A stretch of DNA of 64,000 bases from Stenotrophomonas sp. HITSZ_GD (GCF_029543105.1 NZ_JARQXB010000001.1:62001-126000), one strand, 5' to 3'; counted from the first letter of the stretch, positions 45,462 through 55,751 are shown. Notes: a model not told the origin generated them from the letters alone. Numbers and translations are program-made.

Positions 45462-46922
45462 ATGCCGTTCGTTCGCCTCGCGCTGCTGCTGTTTGTCGCC
45501 TTCCCCGCCGTTGCGCAGATCCAGACCGAAGCCGGCAGCGCGACGGCCGATGATGGTTCCGCGATGCCCTATGAAATCGGCACGCTGCAGGTGCCGGAAA
45601 ACCGTGCGCACGCGAAGAGCCGGCGGATCGGCGTTGGCTTCGCGCGGGTCCGGGCGGCGCATCCCACCGGCGCGCCGCCGATCTTCCTGCTCGCGGGTGG
45701 GCCGGGCGTGACCATGCTCGACATCGTGCTCGACCACGATGCGGCGGCGCGGCGCCGGGTCAAGGTGTGGCAGCGCTATGCGGAGGTCGCCGATCTGGTG
45801 GTGATCGAACAGCGTGGCTATACGCTGCGCGGCGACATGATGGTGCTGCGGACACCGGCGCTGCCGCTGGACCGACCCGGCACGGTAGCGGACGACGTCG
45901 CCCTGGTGCGCGACATGGCGCGCCGCGCGGCGCCGGCCTACCCACAGGCCGACCTCGCCGGCTACACCATCGGCGCCATGGCCGACGACGTGGCCGACCT
46001 GGCCCATGCGCTGGGCTACACGAAGATCAGCCTGCTGGCGGCAAGCTTCGGCTCGCAATGGGGCCTGGCGGTGATGAAGTCACATCCGGGGCTGGTGGCG
46101 CGCGCGGTCATGTCCTCGACCGAGCCGCTGGACCGCGGCTACGACATGCCTTCGGAGGTCTACGCCGTCTACCAGCGCATCGCCTGGGAAGCCGACCGCG
46201 ATCCTGCGCTGCATCCTTGGATGCCCCCCGGCGGGCTGCTCGCGGCGATCGACGCCACGCGCACCCGGTTACAGAACGCACCGGTCAGCGTGGTGATCGA
46301 CGCAGAGGGCGGCGGCCGGCAGACCATCATGCTGGGCGTGGAGGACTACCAGGCCGCGCTGCTGTCCGCGGTGCAGCCTGCCGAAGGTTTTCCGCGCTTC
46401 GTGCTCGATGTGTACCACCAGCACTACGCCGAATGGGCGCGCGAGGCGGCGAGGGAGCGCGCCGCCGGCGAACGCAGCCTGCTCAACCCGCTGGTCAACA
46501 TCGGCCTGGACATGAGCGCCGAGCGCAAGGCCCTGTTGCGGCACGATCCGGCGCTGCCGGTGATAGGCGAATGGAACTTCGCCTCGTACCTGCAGACCCG
46601 GGACGAATGGCCCACACCCGATGCCGGCGATGCGTTCCGGCAGCCCGTGCAGGACTTCACGCCCATCCTGTTCGTGCAGGGCGACTGGGATGCCTCGACA
46701 CCGATGGAGAACACGCTGGCGATGCTGCCGTGGTTTCCCCGCGCTCGGATACTCGTGCTGCACCGCGCGCAGCACGGCGGCACCTTCCAGTGGCTGCGTG
46801 GGCAACCGGCGCTGGCCGAACTGGCTTACGCCTTCCTGCGCACCGGAAGCCTGGAAGGCTTGCCGAGCCATGCGTCGCTGGACCCGGTCGTCTTCCTGCC
46901 GCCTACGGCGACACCGAAATAG
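45462..46922 (+). CDS. Exported alpha/beta-hydrolase (S33 aminopeptidase-like)
   Basis: 486 residues from ATG 45462 with a signal peptide to about residue 18 (AVAQ). FLLAGGPGV is the HGGPG-type oxyanion loop, [12 protein letters not shown] the next strand, AASFGSQWG holds the nucleophile Ser (first Gly of GxSxG replaced by Ala). Acid GDWDASTP and base AQHGGTF are present. Resembles TAP/SlpE-like periplasmic peptidases of the S33 family in layout. Substrate unknown. It converges with the catalase-like gene. Confidence 0.85.
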   Translation: MPFVRLALLLFVAFPAVAQIQTEAGSATADDGSAMPYEIGTLQVPENRAHAKSRRIGVGFARVRAAHPTGAPPIFLLAGGPGVTMLDIVLDHDAAARRRVKVWQRYAEVADLVVIEQRGYTLRGDMMVLRTPALPLDRPGTVADDVALVRDMARRAAPAYPQADLAGYTIGAMADDVADLAHALGYTKISLLAASFGSQWGLAVMKSHPGLVARAVMSSTEPLDRGYDMPSEVYAVYQRIAWEADRDPALHPWMPPGGLLAAIDATRTRLQNAPVSVVIDAEGGGRQTIMLGVEDYQAALLSAVQPAEGFPRFVLDVYHQHYAEWAREAARERAAGERSLLNPLVNIGLDMSAERKALLRHDPALPVIGEWNFASYLQTRDEWPTPDAGDAFRQPVQDFTPILFVQGDWDASTPMENTLAMLPWFPRARILVLHRAQHGGTFQWLRGQPALAELAYAFLRTGSLEGLPSHASLDPVVFLPPTATPK

Positions 46923-46934
46923 CGCGCCTTGCGC

Positions 46935-48014
46935 TCACGCTATGGGTTCGTGGATCGGGCAGCGGTTGAAGTCCGCGCGAAAGGCGCGCGAGGCGGCCAT
47001 CACCACGCGGCGGGCGCGGTTGATCGCACCCAACGGACGATGCGCCGCCAGCGCATGCCACGGCGCGAACGCCAGCGCGTCCTCGCGCAGGGACGCATCG
47101 TCCCGCCAGGCTGGCTGCGGGCGCACGCGCAGGCGCGCAACGGTGATGTGCGGGCTCTCGGCCTCCGGCCATTCGACGGACGCATCCTCGATGGGCATGC
47201 GCGTCGTATCGCGGCATAGCTGAGCGCGCAGCGCCCACTCGACAGGTTCGGCCAGGCCATCGAAGACGGCGGCGATCGCCTCGCGCTGGGCATCGGCATC
47301 GCCATCGAGCGTGCGATCGTGCAGGGCCAGCAGGCTTGGGGAAATCGGCGCCAGCGAGAACTTGGCGATGTACGGGCCGTACAGGAACGGCACTTGGGTG
47401 AAGTAGGTTTCGCCCAGCGGATGCACCTGCGGCTGCCCGCCGAGTCCCTTGAGCTTGGCGCTCTCGCCGCCCGCCGCTTCCACTGCGCGCTCCATCCCGC
47501 GCAACGTGGCCGAGATGACCTGCTTGGTGAGCGGCATGCGCTCGGTGGTCGCCGCGAGCAGCTTGGCCGAGCGCAGGAAACCCTTCACGCCCGGGCTGGT
47601 GAAGGCCGGGCCGTTCACCATGAGGAAGTCCTGCGTGTGCGCCTCTTCGGCGCCCATCGCACGAGGACCCTCCACGCCCAGTACCTTGATCGCGATCGCG
47701 CGCGGCGTGGACACGCTGTCGGGCAGCTGTTCGGCCGGCGGCGAGGAAAAGCGCACGATGGCCTGGTATTGGCCGGACCGGGCGAACAGGCCCTGCGCGA
47801 GTTCCGGCGGCAGGCCATCCTCGACCTGGAGCTCGGCTTCGAGCAACGCGTGGCCCTTGGCGTGCACCGCGCGATGCGCGCGGCCCTCGCGTTCGGCCAC
47901 GGTGTGCGCCATCCGCACGAAGACCGATTCGAGCTCGGCGATCTGCGCGGCCTCTTCCGGCTCCAGCTGTTCCAGGTCGGGGCGGTACGGAATGGGCGGG
48001 GCGTAGGCGTTCAT
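46935..48014 (-). CDS. Catalase-like heme protein (y4iL-type)
   Basis: 359 residues from ATG 48014 (MNAYAPPIP). Shorter than true catalases. RAHRAVHAKGHALLEAEL carries the distal-His-like segment; YQAIVRFSSPPAEQLPDSVSTPRAIAIKVLGVEG and TQDFLMVNGPAF are the catalase-core blocks of the y4iL-like subgroup (catalase family without the C-terminal flavodoxin-like domain). Peroxidase rather than catalase activity would be expected; substrate unproven. No regulator adjacent. Confidence 0.85.
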   Translation of the reverse strand: MNAYAPPIPYRPDLEQLEPEEAAQIAELESVFVRMAHTVAEREGRAHRAVHAKGHALLEAELQVEDGLPPELAQGLFARSGQYQAIVRFSSPPAEQLPDSVSTPRAIAIKVLGVEGPRAMGAEEAHTQDFLMVNGPAFTSPGVKGFLRSAKLLAATTERMPLTKQVISATLRGMERAVEAAGGESAKLKGLGGQPQVHPLGETYFTQVPFLYGPYIAKFSLAPISPSLLALHDRTLDGDADAQREAIAAVFDGLAEPVEWALRAQLCRDTTRMPIEDASVEWPEAESPHITVARLRVRPQPAWRDDASLREDALAFAPWHALAAHRPLGAINRARRVVMAASRAFRADFNRCPIHEPIA

Positions 48015-48149
48015 CGGGCGAACTCGCGAGGGGTGCGCCCACCCTCGGGCATCGCCCATCAGGATGACGTGCACGCCGCATCAGCGCGGCGTGCAGCCCC
48101 TGCCGGGCAGGCCGCCCCGGCGAGCCGGGACGGCGTCGTCGGCCGCCGA

Positions 48150-49004
48150 TTACTCCTTCACGAAGCGCAGCGTCATGCGGTCGCTTTCGCCGATGGCCTG
48201 GTACTTCGCATCGTCGGCGGCATCGTGCTGGTTGGTCGGCGGCAGGGTCCACACGCCACCCGGGTAATCCTTGGTGTCGCGCGGATTGGCGTTGAGGTCG
48301 CTCTTGGCGGCGAGCTTGAAGCCCGCCGCTTCGGCCATCGCGATCACCTGCTGCTGGCCCACGTAGCCGCTCTTGTCATCGGCCGGCACGTCGGCCTTGG
48401 CGCGATGCTCCACGACGCCCAGCACCCCGCCCGGCTTGAGCACCGCGTGGAACGCCTTGAACATGTTCTCGGCCTGGCCGGCGCTGCGCCAGTTGTGCAC
48501 GTTGCGGAACGTCACCACCAGGTCGGCCGAGTTGGCCGGGCCGAGCACGGGGGCGGTCGGGTCGTAGCCGACGATGCTGGCCTTGGCGTAATGCGCCGGG
48601 TCGGCATCGAACTTCTTCTGCAAGCCATCGCGCTGGCGCTGCTGGTAATCACGGCCACGGCCTTCGGCGACCTTCATCGGGTCCACGACCGCGGCGATGT
48701 AGTGCCCCTTGGCCTGCAGGTACGGCGCCAGGATTTCCGAGTACCAGCCGCTGCCGGGGGTGATCTCGATCACCGTCTGGTCGGGGCGGATGCCGAAGAA
48801 GGCCAAGGTCTGGCCGGGATGGCGATAGACATCCCGCTTGACGTTGGCCGCGTCGCGCCAACTGCCGTTGATCGCGGCCTGCAGGCCGGCATCCGGCGCG
48901 GGCAGGGTGGCGGTGTCGGCCGGCTTGAAGGCCTGCGCGGCGGGCAGCGCGAAGGCGAGCGACAGCGCGAGCGTACCGACGGCCATGTACTTATGAGCAG
49001 ACAT
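48150..49004 (-). CDS. Exported class I SAM-methyltransferase-fold protein
   Basis: 284 residues from ATG 49004, with GGAGGTC seven bases upstream. A clear signal peptide (MSAHKYMAVGTLALSLAF..., cleavage near AAQA at about residue 27) precedes a Rossmann methyltransferase domain: VIEITPGSGWYSEILAPYL is the SAM-loop, YIAAVVDP the second strand, TFRNVHNW and LKPGGVLGVVEHRA the later motifs. SAM is not known to be available in the periplasm, so the exported location is puzzling. Homologues of this type occur in several Proteobacteria, with unknown function. Confidence 0.85.
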   Translation of the reverse strand: MSAHKYMAVGTLALSLAFALPAAQAFKPADTATLPAPDAGLQAAINGSWRDAANVKRDVYRHPGQTLAFFGIRPDQTVIEITPGSGWYSEILAPYLQAKGHYIAAVVDPMKVAEGRGRDYQQRQRDGLQKKFDADPAHYAKASIVGYDPTAPVLGPANSADLVVTFRNVHNWRSAGQAENMFKAFHAVLKPGGVLGVVEHRAKADVPADDKSGYVGQQQVIAMAEAAGFKLAAKSDLNANPRDTKDYPGGVWTLPPTNQHDAADDAKYQAIGESDRMTLRFVKE

Positions 49005-49165
49005 GCGATTGACCTCCCAGGGCAAAGTGCGCCGAGCCTAGCACGCGCCCGCGACACGCCGCCGCACCGCTTTGCGTTTCCGAAACACTGCATGCATGCG
49101 CATGTCACACCCCGGCTGGGCGGGGGCGTCTATGCTGTGGCGCCAGATCCCGCGGAGCCATTGCC

Positions 49166-50128
49166 ATGATCTCCCCACGTCCCCTCGGCCGCTCCGGCCT
49201 GCAGGCCCAGCCGATCGCATTCGGCGGCAACGTGTTCGGCTGGAGCGCCGACGAGCGCGCCTCGTTCGCGCTGCTCGATGCCTTCGTCGAAGCCGGCTTC
49301 AACCTGATCGATACCGCCGATGCGTACTCGGCCTGGGTGCCGGGCAACCACGGCGGCGAATCGGAAACCATCATCGGCCGCTGGCTCAAGCACAGCAGCA
49401 AGCGCGACAAGGTGTTGATCGCCACCAAGGTCGCCAAGTGGAAGGAGCGCCCGGGCCTGTCGCCGGAGAACATCGCCGCGGCCGTGGAAGATTCGCTGCG
49501 TCGTCTGCAGACGGATGTGATCGACCTGTACCAGGCGCACGAGGACGACGAGTCCACGCCGCTGGAAGCCACGCTGGCGGCGTTCGGCCGGTTGATCGAG
49601 CAGGGCAAGGTGCGCGCGATCGGCGCGTCGAACTACAGCGCCGCGCGCCTGCGCGACGCGCTGGGCGTGTCGCAGCAGTACCACCTGCCGCGTTACGAGA
49701 CGCTGCAGCCGGAATATAACCTCTACGACCGCGCCGGCTACGAACGCGAGCTGGCGCCGGTCGTGGCCGAGCATGGGTTGGGCGTGATCAGCTATTACTC
49801 GCTGGCCAGCGGCTTCCTGACCGGCAAGTACCGCACCGCGGCGGACGCGGACAAGAGCAGCGCGCGCGGGCAAGCGGTGGTGAAGCAGTACCTCAACGCG
49901 CGCGGCCTGCGCATTCTCGCCACGCTGGACGACATCGCCGCCAAGCATTCGGCCACGCCCACGCAGGTATCGCTGGCCTGGCTCATCGCCCAGCCGGGCA
50001 TCGCCGCACCGATCGCCAGCGCGACCTCCGTGGAGCAGCTCAAGGATCTGCTGGCGGCGGCGCGGTTGTCGTTGTCGGCCGAGGAACTGGCGCAGCTGGA
50101 CAAGGCGAGCGCGGAGGACGCGGGCTGA
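49166..50128 (+). CDS. Aldo/keto reductase (YajO/Tas-like)
   Basis: 320 residues from ATG 49166. AKR motifs in order: NLIDTADAYSAWVPGNHGGESETIIGRWL (Asp and Tyr of the tetrad), IATKVAK (Lys), LYQAHEDDESTP (His), GASNYSA and SYYSLASGFLTGKY, then the C-terminal LAWLIAQPGIAAPIASATSVEQL NADPH-binding region. Substrate unknown. It converges with a LysR gene of which it might or might not be a target. Confidence 0.9.
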   Translation: MISPRPLGRSGLQAQPIAFGGNVFGWSADERASFALLDAFVEAGFNLIDTADAYSAWVPGNHGGESETIIGRWLKHSSKRDKVLIATKVAKWKERPGLSPENIAAAVEDSLRRLQTDVIDLYQAHEDDESTPLEATLAAFGRLIEQGKVRAIGASNYSAARLRDALGVSQQYHLPRYETLQPEYNLYDRAGYERELAPVVAEHGLGVISYYSLASGFLTGKYRTAADADKSSARGQAVVKQYLNARGLRILATLDDIAAKHSATPTQVSLAWLIAQPGIAAPIASATSVEQLKDLLAAARLSLSAEELAQLDKASAEDAG

Positions 50129-50140
50129 GCCCCGCGCCGC

Positions 50141-51046
50141 TCACGCCTCGAAAGGCGTCTCCCCGAGCGACTGCGCCAGGTAATCCAGGAACGAGGTGAT
50201 GCGCGCCGACACCGCCGTGTTGCGGTAGTACACGGCGTTGATCGGCTGGCGCATGTCCAGCGTCTGCTCGGCCAGCACCTGCACCAGCTGGCCGCTCGCG
50301 CGATCGCTGGCGGTCATGAAATCCGACAGGCAGGTGATGCCGGTGCCAGCGCGCGCCAGATGCAGCAGCGTCTCGCCACTGGCGGCGGCGACATGCGGCT
50401 CGACGGTGACTGGCTCGCCGCCCGCGTCGGCCAGCGGCCAACGCTTCAGCGACTCCGGTTGGCGGAAGCCGATCAGCGTGTGCTCGCGCAGCAGCGCGTC
50501 CACGTTCCCCGGCGTGCCGTGCCGGGCGAGATAGTCCGGGCTGGCCAGTACGCGCAGGCGGCTGCGGCCCACCGGCCGCGCGTGCAGTGAGGAATCGCCG
50601 AGCGGACCGATGCGGAAGGCCAGGTCGGTGCGCCGCTCCACCAGGTCGATGTTGCGCTCGTTGCCGTTGAGCTCCAGCTGCACGTCGGGATAGAGCGCCC
50701 GATAGCCGGGCACGCGCGGCACGATCACGTGCAGCAGGAACGAGGTGGCTGCGTCCACGCGCAACCGCCCCGCCGGGCGTTCGCGCCGCGCGGCCATCTG
50801 CTCCTCGGCCGCCTCCACCGCCGATACGATCGCCCGCGCCTGCGCCAGGAACGCCTCGCCCTCCTCGGTGAGGCGCAACCGGCGCGTGGTGCGGGTCAGC
50901 AACGTGACACCGAGCTTTTCCTCCAGCCGCCCCAGCGCACGGCTCACCGCCGACACCGTCTGCTGGAGCGCCTCGGCGGCCGCCGTAATCGAGCCGGTGT
51001 CGATCACCGCCAGGAAGGCCTGCATCTCGTCCAGGGTCGTCTTCAT
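50141..51046 (-). CDS. LysR-family transcriptional regulator (DsdC/YafC-like group)
   Basis: 301 residues from ATG 51046. Winged-helix head MKTTLDEMQAFLAVIDTGSITAAAEAL and VSRALGRLEEKLGVTLLTRTTRRLRLTEEG match the CrgA/YafC-type LysR branch. Effector domain LRVDAATSFLLHVIVPRVPGYRALYPDV. Divergent from the MFS exporter (51154) which is followed by an AKR gene of DkgB type; in E. coli yafC also neighbours dkgB. Control of that pair is inferred. Confidence 0.92.
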   Translation of the reverse strand: MKTTLDEMQAFLAVIDTGSITAAAEALQQTVSAVSRALGRLEEKLGVTLLTRTTRRLRLTEEGEAFLAQARAIVSAVEAAEEQMAARRERPAGRLRVDAATSFLLHVIVPRVPGYRALYPDVQLELNGNERNIDLVERRTDLAFRIGPLGDSSLHARPVGRSRLRVLASPDYLARHGTPGNVDALLREHTLIGFRQPESLKRWPLADAGGEPVTVEPHVAAASGETLLHLARAGTGITCLSDFMTASDRASGQLVQVLAEQTLDMRQPINAVYYRNTAVSARITSFLDYLAQSLGETPFEA

Positions 51047-51153
51047 GAGCCGATTATTGCGCGAAGGGAAAGAGTATTTCGTCCATCAGCGGCTTTTTGC
51101 GCAAGAGTCGGGCGCGCAGACTGCCCGCCTTTCCTCCCACGGAGTGGCCTTCC

Positions 51154-52368
51154 ATGTCACGCGGCATTCCCCTCGCCTTGCTGGCGCTCACCTTGGGCGC
51201 GTTCGCCATCGGCACGACCGAGTTCGTGATCGTCGGCCTCATCCCCACCATCGCCACCGACCTGGGGGTCAGCCTGCCCTCGGCCGGCCTGCTGGTCAGC
51301 CTCTATGCCCTGGGCGTGGCGGTCGGCGCGCCGGTGCTGACGGCGCTCACCGGCCGCGTGCCGCGCAAGGCCCTGCTGGTGGGCCTGATGGTGTTGTTCA
51401 CGCTCGGCAACCTGGTGGCCTGGATGGCGCCGGGCTATGGGTCGCTGATCGTGGCGCGCGTGCTCACCGGCCTGGCGCACGGCGTGTTCTTCTCCATCGG
51501 CTCGATCATCGCCACCTCGGTGGTGCCCAAGGAGAAGGCTGCCAGTGCGATCGCGATCATGTTCACCGGCCTGACCGTGGCGCTGGTGACCGGCGTGCCG
51601 CTGGGCACGTTCATCGGCCAGCACCTGGGTTGGCGCGCGACCTTCCTGGCGGTGGCCGGCCTGGGCGTGGTGGCCCTGCTCGGCAGCCTGCTGTTCGTGC
51701 CGCGCGACGTCCACCACAGCGAGCCGGCGACCTTCCGCCAGCAGCTGGGCGTGTTGGCGCAGCCGCGCTTGCTGCTGGTCTACGCGATGACCGCGCTGGG
51801 GTACGGCGGCACCTTTCTCGCCTTCACCTTCCTGGCGCCGATCCTGCAGGAGGTCAGCGGATGGTCGGCCGATGCGGTAAGCGCGGTGCTGCTGCTCTAC
51901 GGCGTGTCGGTGGCGATCGGCAACCTGTGGGGCGGCCGGCTGGCCGACCGCCGCGGCCCGGTGCCGGCGTTGAAGATCGTCTTCGCCCTGCTCGCCCTCG
52001 TGCTGCTGGTGCTGGCCTTCACCGTGCAGCATCACTGGCTGGTGCTGGTGACGGTGATGGCCTGGGGCGCGCTGGCCTTCGGCAACGTGCCCGGGCTGCA
52101 GGTCTACGTGGTCAAGCAGGCGCAGCGCTTCGCGCCCCGCGCCACCGATGTGGCCTCGGGCCTGAACATCGCGGCGTTCAACCTGGGCATCGCGCTGGGC
52201 GCTTCGGTGGGCGGGCTGGTGGTCGAACACCTGGGCCTGCGCCATACGCCGTGGATCGGCGCGCTGGTGGTGCTCGGCGCGCTCGGCCTGACAGTACTGA
52301 GCGGGCGGCTGGACCGCCGCGACGGTGTCGCCGAGCGCACCGAGGGCATCGTCGCCCCCGCCCATTGA
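51154..52368 (+). CDS. MFS exporter (AraJ/YdhP-like)
   Basis: 404 residues from ATG 51154, 12 membrane segments. [61 protein letters not shown] is the family hallmark (motif D then A) of DHA1 sugar-efflux-like exporters. [23 protein letters not shown] is near the C-terminus. Divergent LysR gene and co-directional DkgB-type AKR gene 88 bp downstream suggest an aldehyde/drug-response unit. Substrate unknown. Confidence 0.92.
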   Translation: MSRGIPLALLALTLGAFAIGTTEFVIVGLIPTIATDLGVSLPSAGLLVSLYALGVAVGAPVLTALTGRVPRKALLVGLMVLFTLGNLVAWMAPGYGSLIVARVLTGLAHGVFFSIGSIIATSVVPKEKAASAIAIMFTGLTVALVTGVPLGTFIGQHLGWRATFLAVAGLGVVALLGSLLFVPRDVHHSEPATFRQQLGVLAQPRLLLVYAMTALGYGGTFLAFTFLAPILQEVSGWSADAVSAVLLLYGVSVAIGNLWGGRLADRRGPVPALKIVFALLALVLLVLAFTVQHHWLVLVTVMAWGALAFGNVPGLQVYVVKQAQRFAPRATDVASGLNIAAFNLGIALGASVGGLVVEHLGLRHTPWIGALVVLGALGLTVLSGRLDRRDGVAERTEGIVAPAH

Positions 52369-52456
52369 GCCCATCGCAACAAAGCATCCCGCGCGCGCCC
52401 GGGCCACCCGCGCCCGTGCGCCCTTAACCTCTCCCTTTCCCCGCAAGGAGCTCTCC

Positions 52457-53260
52457 ATGACCGTCCCCGCACTCGGCCTGGGCACTTTCCGCCTCAAGGG
52501 CCAGACCGTCATCGACTCGGTGCGCGACGCGCTCGATGTCGGCTACCGCGCCATCGATACCGCGCAGATCTACGACAACGAGGCCGAGATCGGCCAGGCG
52601 ATCGCGCAGTCCGGCGTGGCCCGCGACGACCTCTACCTGACCACCAAGATCTGGATCAGCCAGTTCAAGCGCGACGCGCTGGTGCCGAGCCTGCGCGAGA
52701 GCCTGCGCAAACTGCGCACCGACCGCGTCGACCTCACGCTGATCCACTGGCCCTCGCCGAACGACGAAGTGCCGATGGCCGAGTATCTCGGCGCGCTGGC
52801 CGAGGCCAAGGCGCAGGGCCTGACCCGCGAGATCGGCATTTCCAACTTCACCATCGACCTCACCCGCCAGGCCATCGAGGTGCTCGGCGCCGGCGCGATC
52901 GCCACCAACCAGGTCGAGATCAGCCCCTACCTGCAGAACCGCAAGCTCGCCGATTACCTGCGCGGCCAGGGCATCCACGCCACCTCGTACATGACGCTGG
53001 CCTATGGCGAGGTGCTGAAGGACCCGGTGCTGCTGGCCATCGCGCAGCGCCACGGCGCCACGCCAGCCCAGGTGGCGTTGGCCTGGGCATTGAAGCTGGG
53101 CTATTCGGTGATTCCCTCCTCGACCCGCCGCGCGAACCTGGAAAGCAACCTCGGCGCGCTCACGCTGCAGCTCGACGAGGCCGACCTGGCGCAGATCGCC
53201 ACGCTCGACCGCGGCCACCGCCTGGCCAACCCGCAGGGCATCGCGCCGCACTGGGACTGA
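52457..53260 (+). CDS. dkgB: 2,5-diketo-D-gluconate reductase B-like aldo/keto reductase
   Basis: 267 residues from ATG 52457, with AAGGAG ten bases upstream. [22 protein letters not shown] (Asp/Tyr), TTKIW (Lys), LIHWPSP (His), [22 protein letters not shown] and [17 protein letters not shown] follow the DkgB layout closely, and the length equals E. coli DkgB. It reduces small keto-aldehydes such as methylglyoxal. Follows the MFS exporter on the same strand. Confidence 0.9.
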   Translation: MTVPALGLGTFRLKGQTVIDSVRDALDVGYRAIDTAQIYDNEAEIGQAIAQSGVARDDLYLTTKIWISQFKRDALVPSLRESLRKLRTDRVDLTLIHWPSPNDEVPMAEYLGALAEAKAQGLTREIGISNFTIDLTRQAIEVLGAGAIATNQVEISPYLQNRKLADYLRGQGIHATSYMTLAYGEVLKDPVLLAIAQRHGATPAQVALAWALKLGYSVIPSSTRRANLESNLGALTLQLDEADLAQIATLDRGHRLANPQGIAPHWD

Positions 53261-53353
53261 ATGCGCAAACGCGGGCATCAGCACTGGCGGCCCACGGACC
53301 GGGCTGCTAGGGTGGATTGCAAGGGGGGTGGTTCTCGCAACGGAGTCCTGCCC

Positions 53354-53680
53354 ATGCAACGCACCACGCTGCAGACCTCATCGCGGGCGCTCGAACCGGG
53401 CGCCATCGCCTGTGCCTTCATCGACGTCGAAGGCGAGCTGGCGTACTGGCGGCAATGCCATGCGCTGGGCCACCTCGGCCCGCACGCCTTCGACGCCTAT
53501 GCCGCGCTGCTCAAGCTCGGCTACGACATCTACCTTGGCCATCCGCGGGCACGCGAGGCGCATCTGTACGAGGTGCTGCACGATGCCTACCAGCGCCAGG
53601 TGGACCCGCCGCCGCTGACCTGGGACGAAACCCGCTGGCTGGTGCGCCGCGCGTGGCAGCGGATGAGCTACAGCAGCTGA
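53354..53680 (+). CDS. Hypothetical protein (108 aa)
   Basis: Unrecognised small soluble protein from ATG 53354. Features: IDVEGELAYWRQCHALGHLG, YAALLKLGYDIYLGHPRAREAHLYEVLHDAYQ and LTWDETRWLVRRAWQRM. The acidic-aromatic pattern suggests a compact helical domain. It converges with another hypothetical gene on the other strand (7 bp between stops). Confidence 0.6.
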   Translation: MQRTTLQTSSRALEPGAIACAFIDVEGELAYWRQCHALGHLGPHAFDAYAALLKLGYDIYLGHPRAREAHLYEVLHDAYQRQVDPPPLTWDETRWLVRRAWQRMSYSS

Positions 53681-53687
53681 GGGCGCT

Positions 53688-54086
53688 TCATTCGCCCGGC
53701 GATTTCACCGCCAGCCGATGCTTGCCCGCCAGGGCGAGCATGCCCTGCAGCGTGGCACCGATCAGCGCGGCATAGCGCAGCCGCCAGAACTGCGCGCGGG
53801 TAGCCACGTCGCCCGCGCCATCCAGGGCATCGAGCACTTCCGGCAGGCGGCGGTCGGCGAAGGCGGCGCGATCCATGTAGGGATTGGACGGTTCGATCAC
53901 GTCCACCGGCGCGCGCCACGCATCGGCAACCGACTCGGCGATGCCGGCCACGCAGGACAGCTGGTGCATCCCGGCCTGCGTCTCATGCAGCATCTCGCGG
54001 CAAGCCCAGTCCCATAGCGCGGCCTTGTCGGCCTCGGCGAGGGTGTCGAGGGCCTCTTCCACCTGTTGTACGCGGGCGTCGAACAT
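53688..54086 (-). CDS. Hypothetical protein (132 aa, helical)
   Basis: Unrecognised. ATG 54086. N-terminal amphipathic helix VQQVEEALDTLAEADKAALWDWACREML, two cysteines, then a mixed region with SNPYMDRAAF and an Ala/Leu-rich C-terminal helix LIGATLQGMLALAGK. No signal or membrane segment of note. Function unknown; it diverges from the DUF2884 gene with about 165 bp between. Confidence 0.55.
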   Translation of the reverse strand: MFDARVQQVEEALDTLAEADKAALWDWACREMLHETQAGMHQLSCVAGIAESVADAWRAPVDVIEPSNPYMDRAAFADRRLPEVLDALDGAGDVATRAQFWRLRYAALIGATLQGMLALAGKHRLAVKSPGE

Positions 54087-54251
54087 CGGCCTGTTCCTGC
54101 ATGCTGCTTTGCAGCATAGTGCGCCGTGAGAAGTGAGCGCCAGGTGACGTCTCGGCGCAGTGGGGTGAACGCGGTCATGCTGACTTCCCTCACATGCGCC
54201 CGCGCCGGGCCGGGAGGAAGCTGCGGCCTGACCTACCCCGAGACTGCCGAC

Positions 54252-55043
54252 ATGAAGCGTCAGCGCCTGCCATGGATCGCCCTGCTCGCCCTGTGCATGA
54301 CCGGCATCGCCGTCGCCGAACCGGCCCGTCCCCGTCTGTCTTCGCAGCAGTGCGAGTTCACCACCCCTTACGACCTGCGCGTGGCCGACGACGGCGTGTG
54401 GCTGGCCCGCGAGACCGGGCTGCCGCGCGAGGTGCATATCCACGACGGCGCGATCGCCATCGACCAGCGCACCCAGGTCGTCAGCGACGAGGACGCGCGG
54501 CGGCTGCGGCGCATCGAGGCGATGACGCGCGAGCTGGTGCCGGCGGTGGCCGATATCGCCCGCGAGGCCGTGAACATCGCCTTCGATGCGCTGGGCGGCG
54601 TGGTGGAGATCATGAGCGGCGACAAGGCCAAGGCGCGCGACGTGGAGCGCGTGCGTCGGCAGGCACTGGCGCAGGTGGACGAGTCGCTCGGCAAGGGCCG
54701 CTGGGACCAGCGCGCGTTCGACGAGAAGTTCGAGGCCAACGTCGAGCGGGCCGCCGAGGACATGGCCGGCACCTTGACCCGCAGCGTGCTGTGGGCGGCG
54801 TTCACCGGGCGCGCCAGCGAGATCGACCGGCGCGCCGAGGCGATGGAAAAGGACCTCGACGCGCGCATGGACGCCCGCGGCAAGCGGCTCGAAGCGCGAG
54901 CGCAAGCGCTGTGCGACCAGATCACCGCGCTGCATGGCGTGCAGCAGCAACTTGACCTGCGCTACCGAGGCCAGCCGCTCCAGCTGCTGGTGCCCAAGAC
55001 GGCCGACGACCACGACGCGCAGGTCGCCGCCGCCACCCAGTAG
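54252..55043 (+). CDS. DUF2884 (YggN-like) exported protein
   Basis: 263 residues from ATG 54252 with a signal peptide to about residue 22 (GIAVAE). CEFTTPYDLRVADDGVWLARETGLPREVHIHDGAIAID is the DUF2884 N-terminal block; a long charged, probably coiled-coil helix region from about 85 to 245 (EAMEKDLDARMDARGKRLEARAQAL) follows, ending LPQLLVPK-like PLQLLVPK. Periplasmic; function unknown in all organisms I know. Confidence 0.85.
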   Translation: MKRQRLPWIALLALCMTGIAVAEPARPRLSSQQCEFTTPYDLRVADDGVWLARETGLPREVHIHDGAIAIDQRTQVVSDEDARRLRRIEAMTRELVPAVADIAREAVNIAFDALGGVVEIMSGDKAKARDVERVRRQALAQVDESLGKGRWDQRAFDEKFEANVERAAEDMAGTLTRSVLWAAFTGRASEIDRRAEAMEKDLDARMDARGKRLEARAQALCDQITALHGVQQQLDLRYRGQPLQLLVPKTADDHDAQVAAATQ

Positions 55044-55049
55044 AAGCGG

Positions 55050-55751
55050 CTAGCCCGCCAGCCAGCGCCGCAGCGCGTCGGTCACCGCCTGCGGCTGCTC
55101 CAGCGGGGAAAGGTGGCCGCACTCGGGCACCTCCACCCGTTCGGCCTGCGGCATCAACGCGGCCATTTCGTGGTGCAGCGCGGGTGGGGTGATGGCGTCC
55201 TCGGCCCCCCACAACACCAGGGCCGGCCCGTGCCAGGCACGCAGCACCTCACTGCCATCCGGCCGGGCGAGCAGGCTCTGGCGCGCAAAGACCTGCGCGC
55301 CCAGCCGCGCGGTCATCGCGCGAATGTATTCCAGCAGCGCGTGGTCATGCAGGTGCGCCGGCGCGACGTAGCTTCGCATCAGCTTCTCGCCAAAACCATG
55401 GAAGGTACCGGGCACCGCCGCGCCGCGCGCGAGGGCTTGGCGTTGCGCGCTGCGGGCGGGTGTATCGGCGCGCGTGGACGTATCGAGCAAGGCCAGGCGT
55501 TCCACGCGCTCCGGCGCCACGCGCAGGATCTGCTGGGCGACATAGCCGCCGAGCGAGAACCCGGCCAGGGCGAAGCGCGGGGGCGCAGCGTCGAGTACGG
55601 CATCGGCCACGGCCGCCAGCGTCTGGCCGGTGGTGAGGTCGCCCACGTGGCAGCGCACGGTCGGTGAGAGGGCGTAGATCTGCGCGGCCCACAACGCCTC
55701 ATCGTTGAGCAGGCCGGGCAGCAGCAGCAGGTCGGTGGAGGCGGCGCTCAT
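55050..55751 (-). CDS. Alpha/beta-hydrolase
   Basis: 233 residues from ATG 55751. LLLLPGLLNDEALW is the oxyanion strand (no HG motif but PGLLNDxxxW typical of one esterase group), GFSLGGYVAQQIL holds the nucleophile, WGAEDAITPP the acid and PECGHLSPLEQP the base. Cytoplasmic, no signal. Substrate unknown. Convergent with the DUF2884 gene, six bases between stops. Confidence 0.88.
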   Translation of the reverse strand: MSAASTDLLLLPGLLNDEALWAAQIYALSPTVRCHVGDLTTGQTLAAVADAVLDAAPPRFALAGFSLGGYVAQQILRVAPERVERLALLDTSTRADTPARSAQRQALARGAAVPGTFHGFGEKLMRSYVAPAHLHDHALLEYIRAMTARLGAQVFARQSLLARPDGSEVLRAWHGPALVLWGAEDAITPPALHHEMAALMPQAERVEVPECGHLSPLEQPQAVTDALRRWLAG

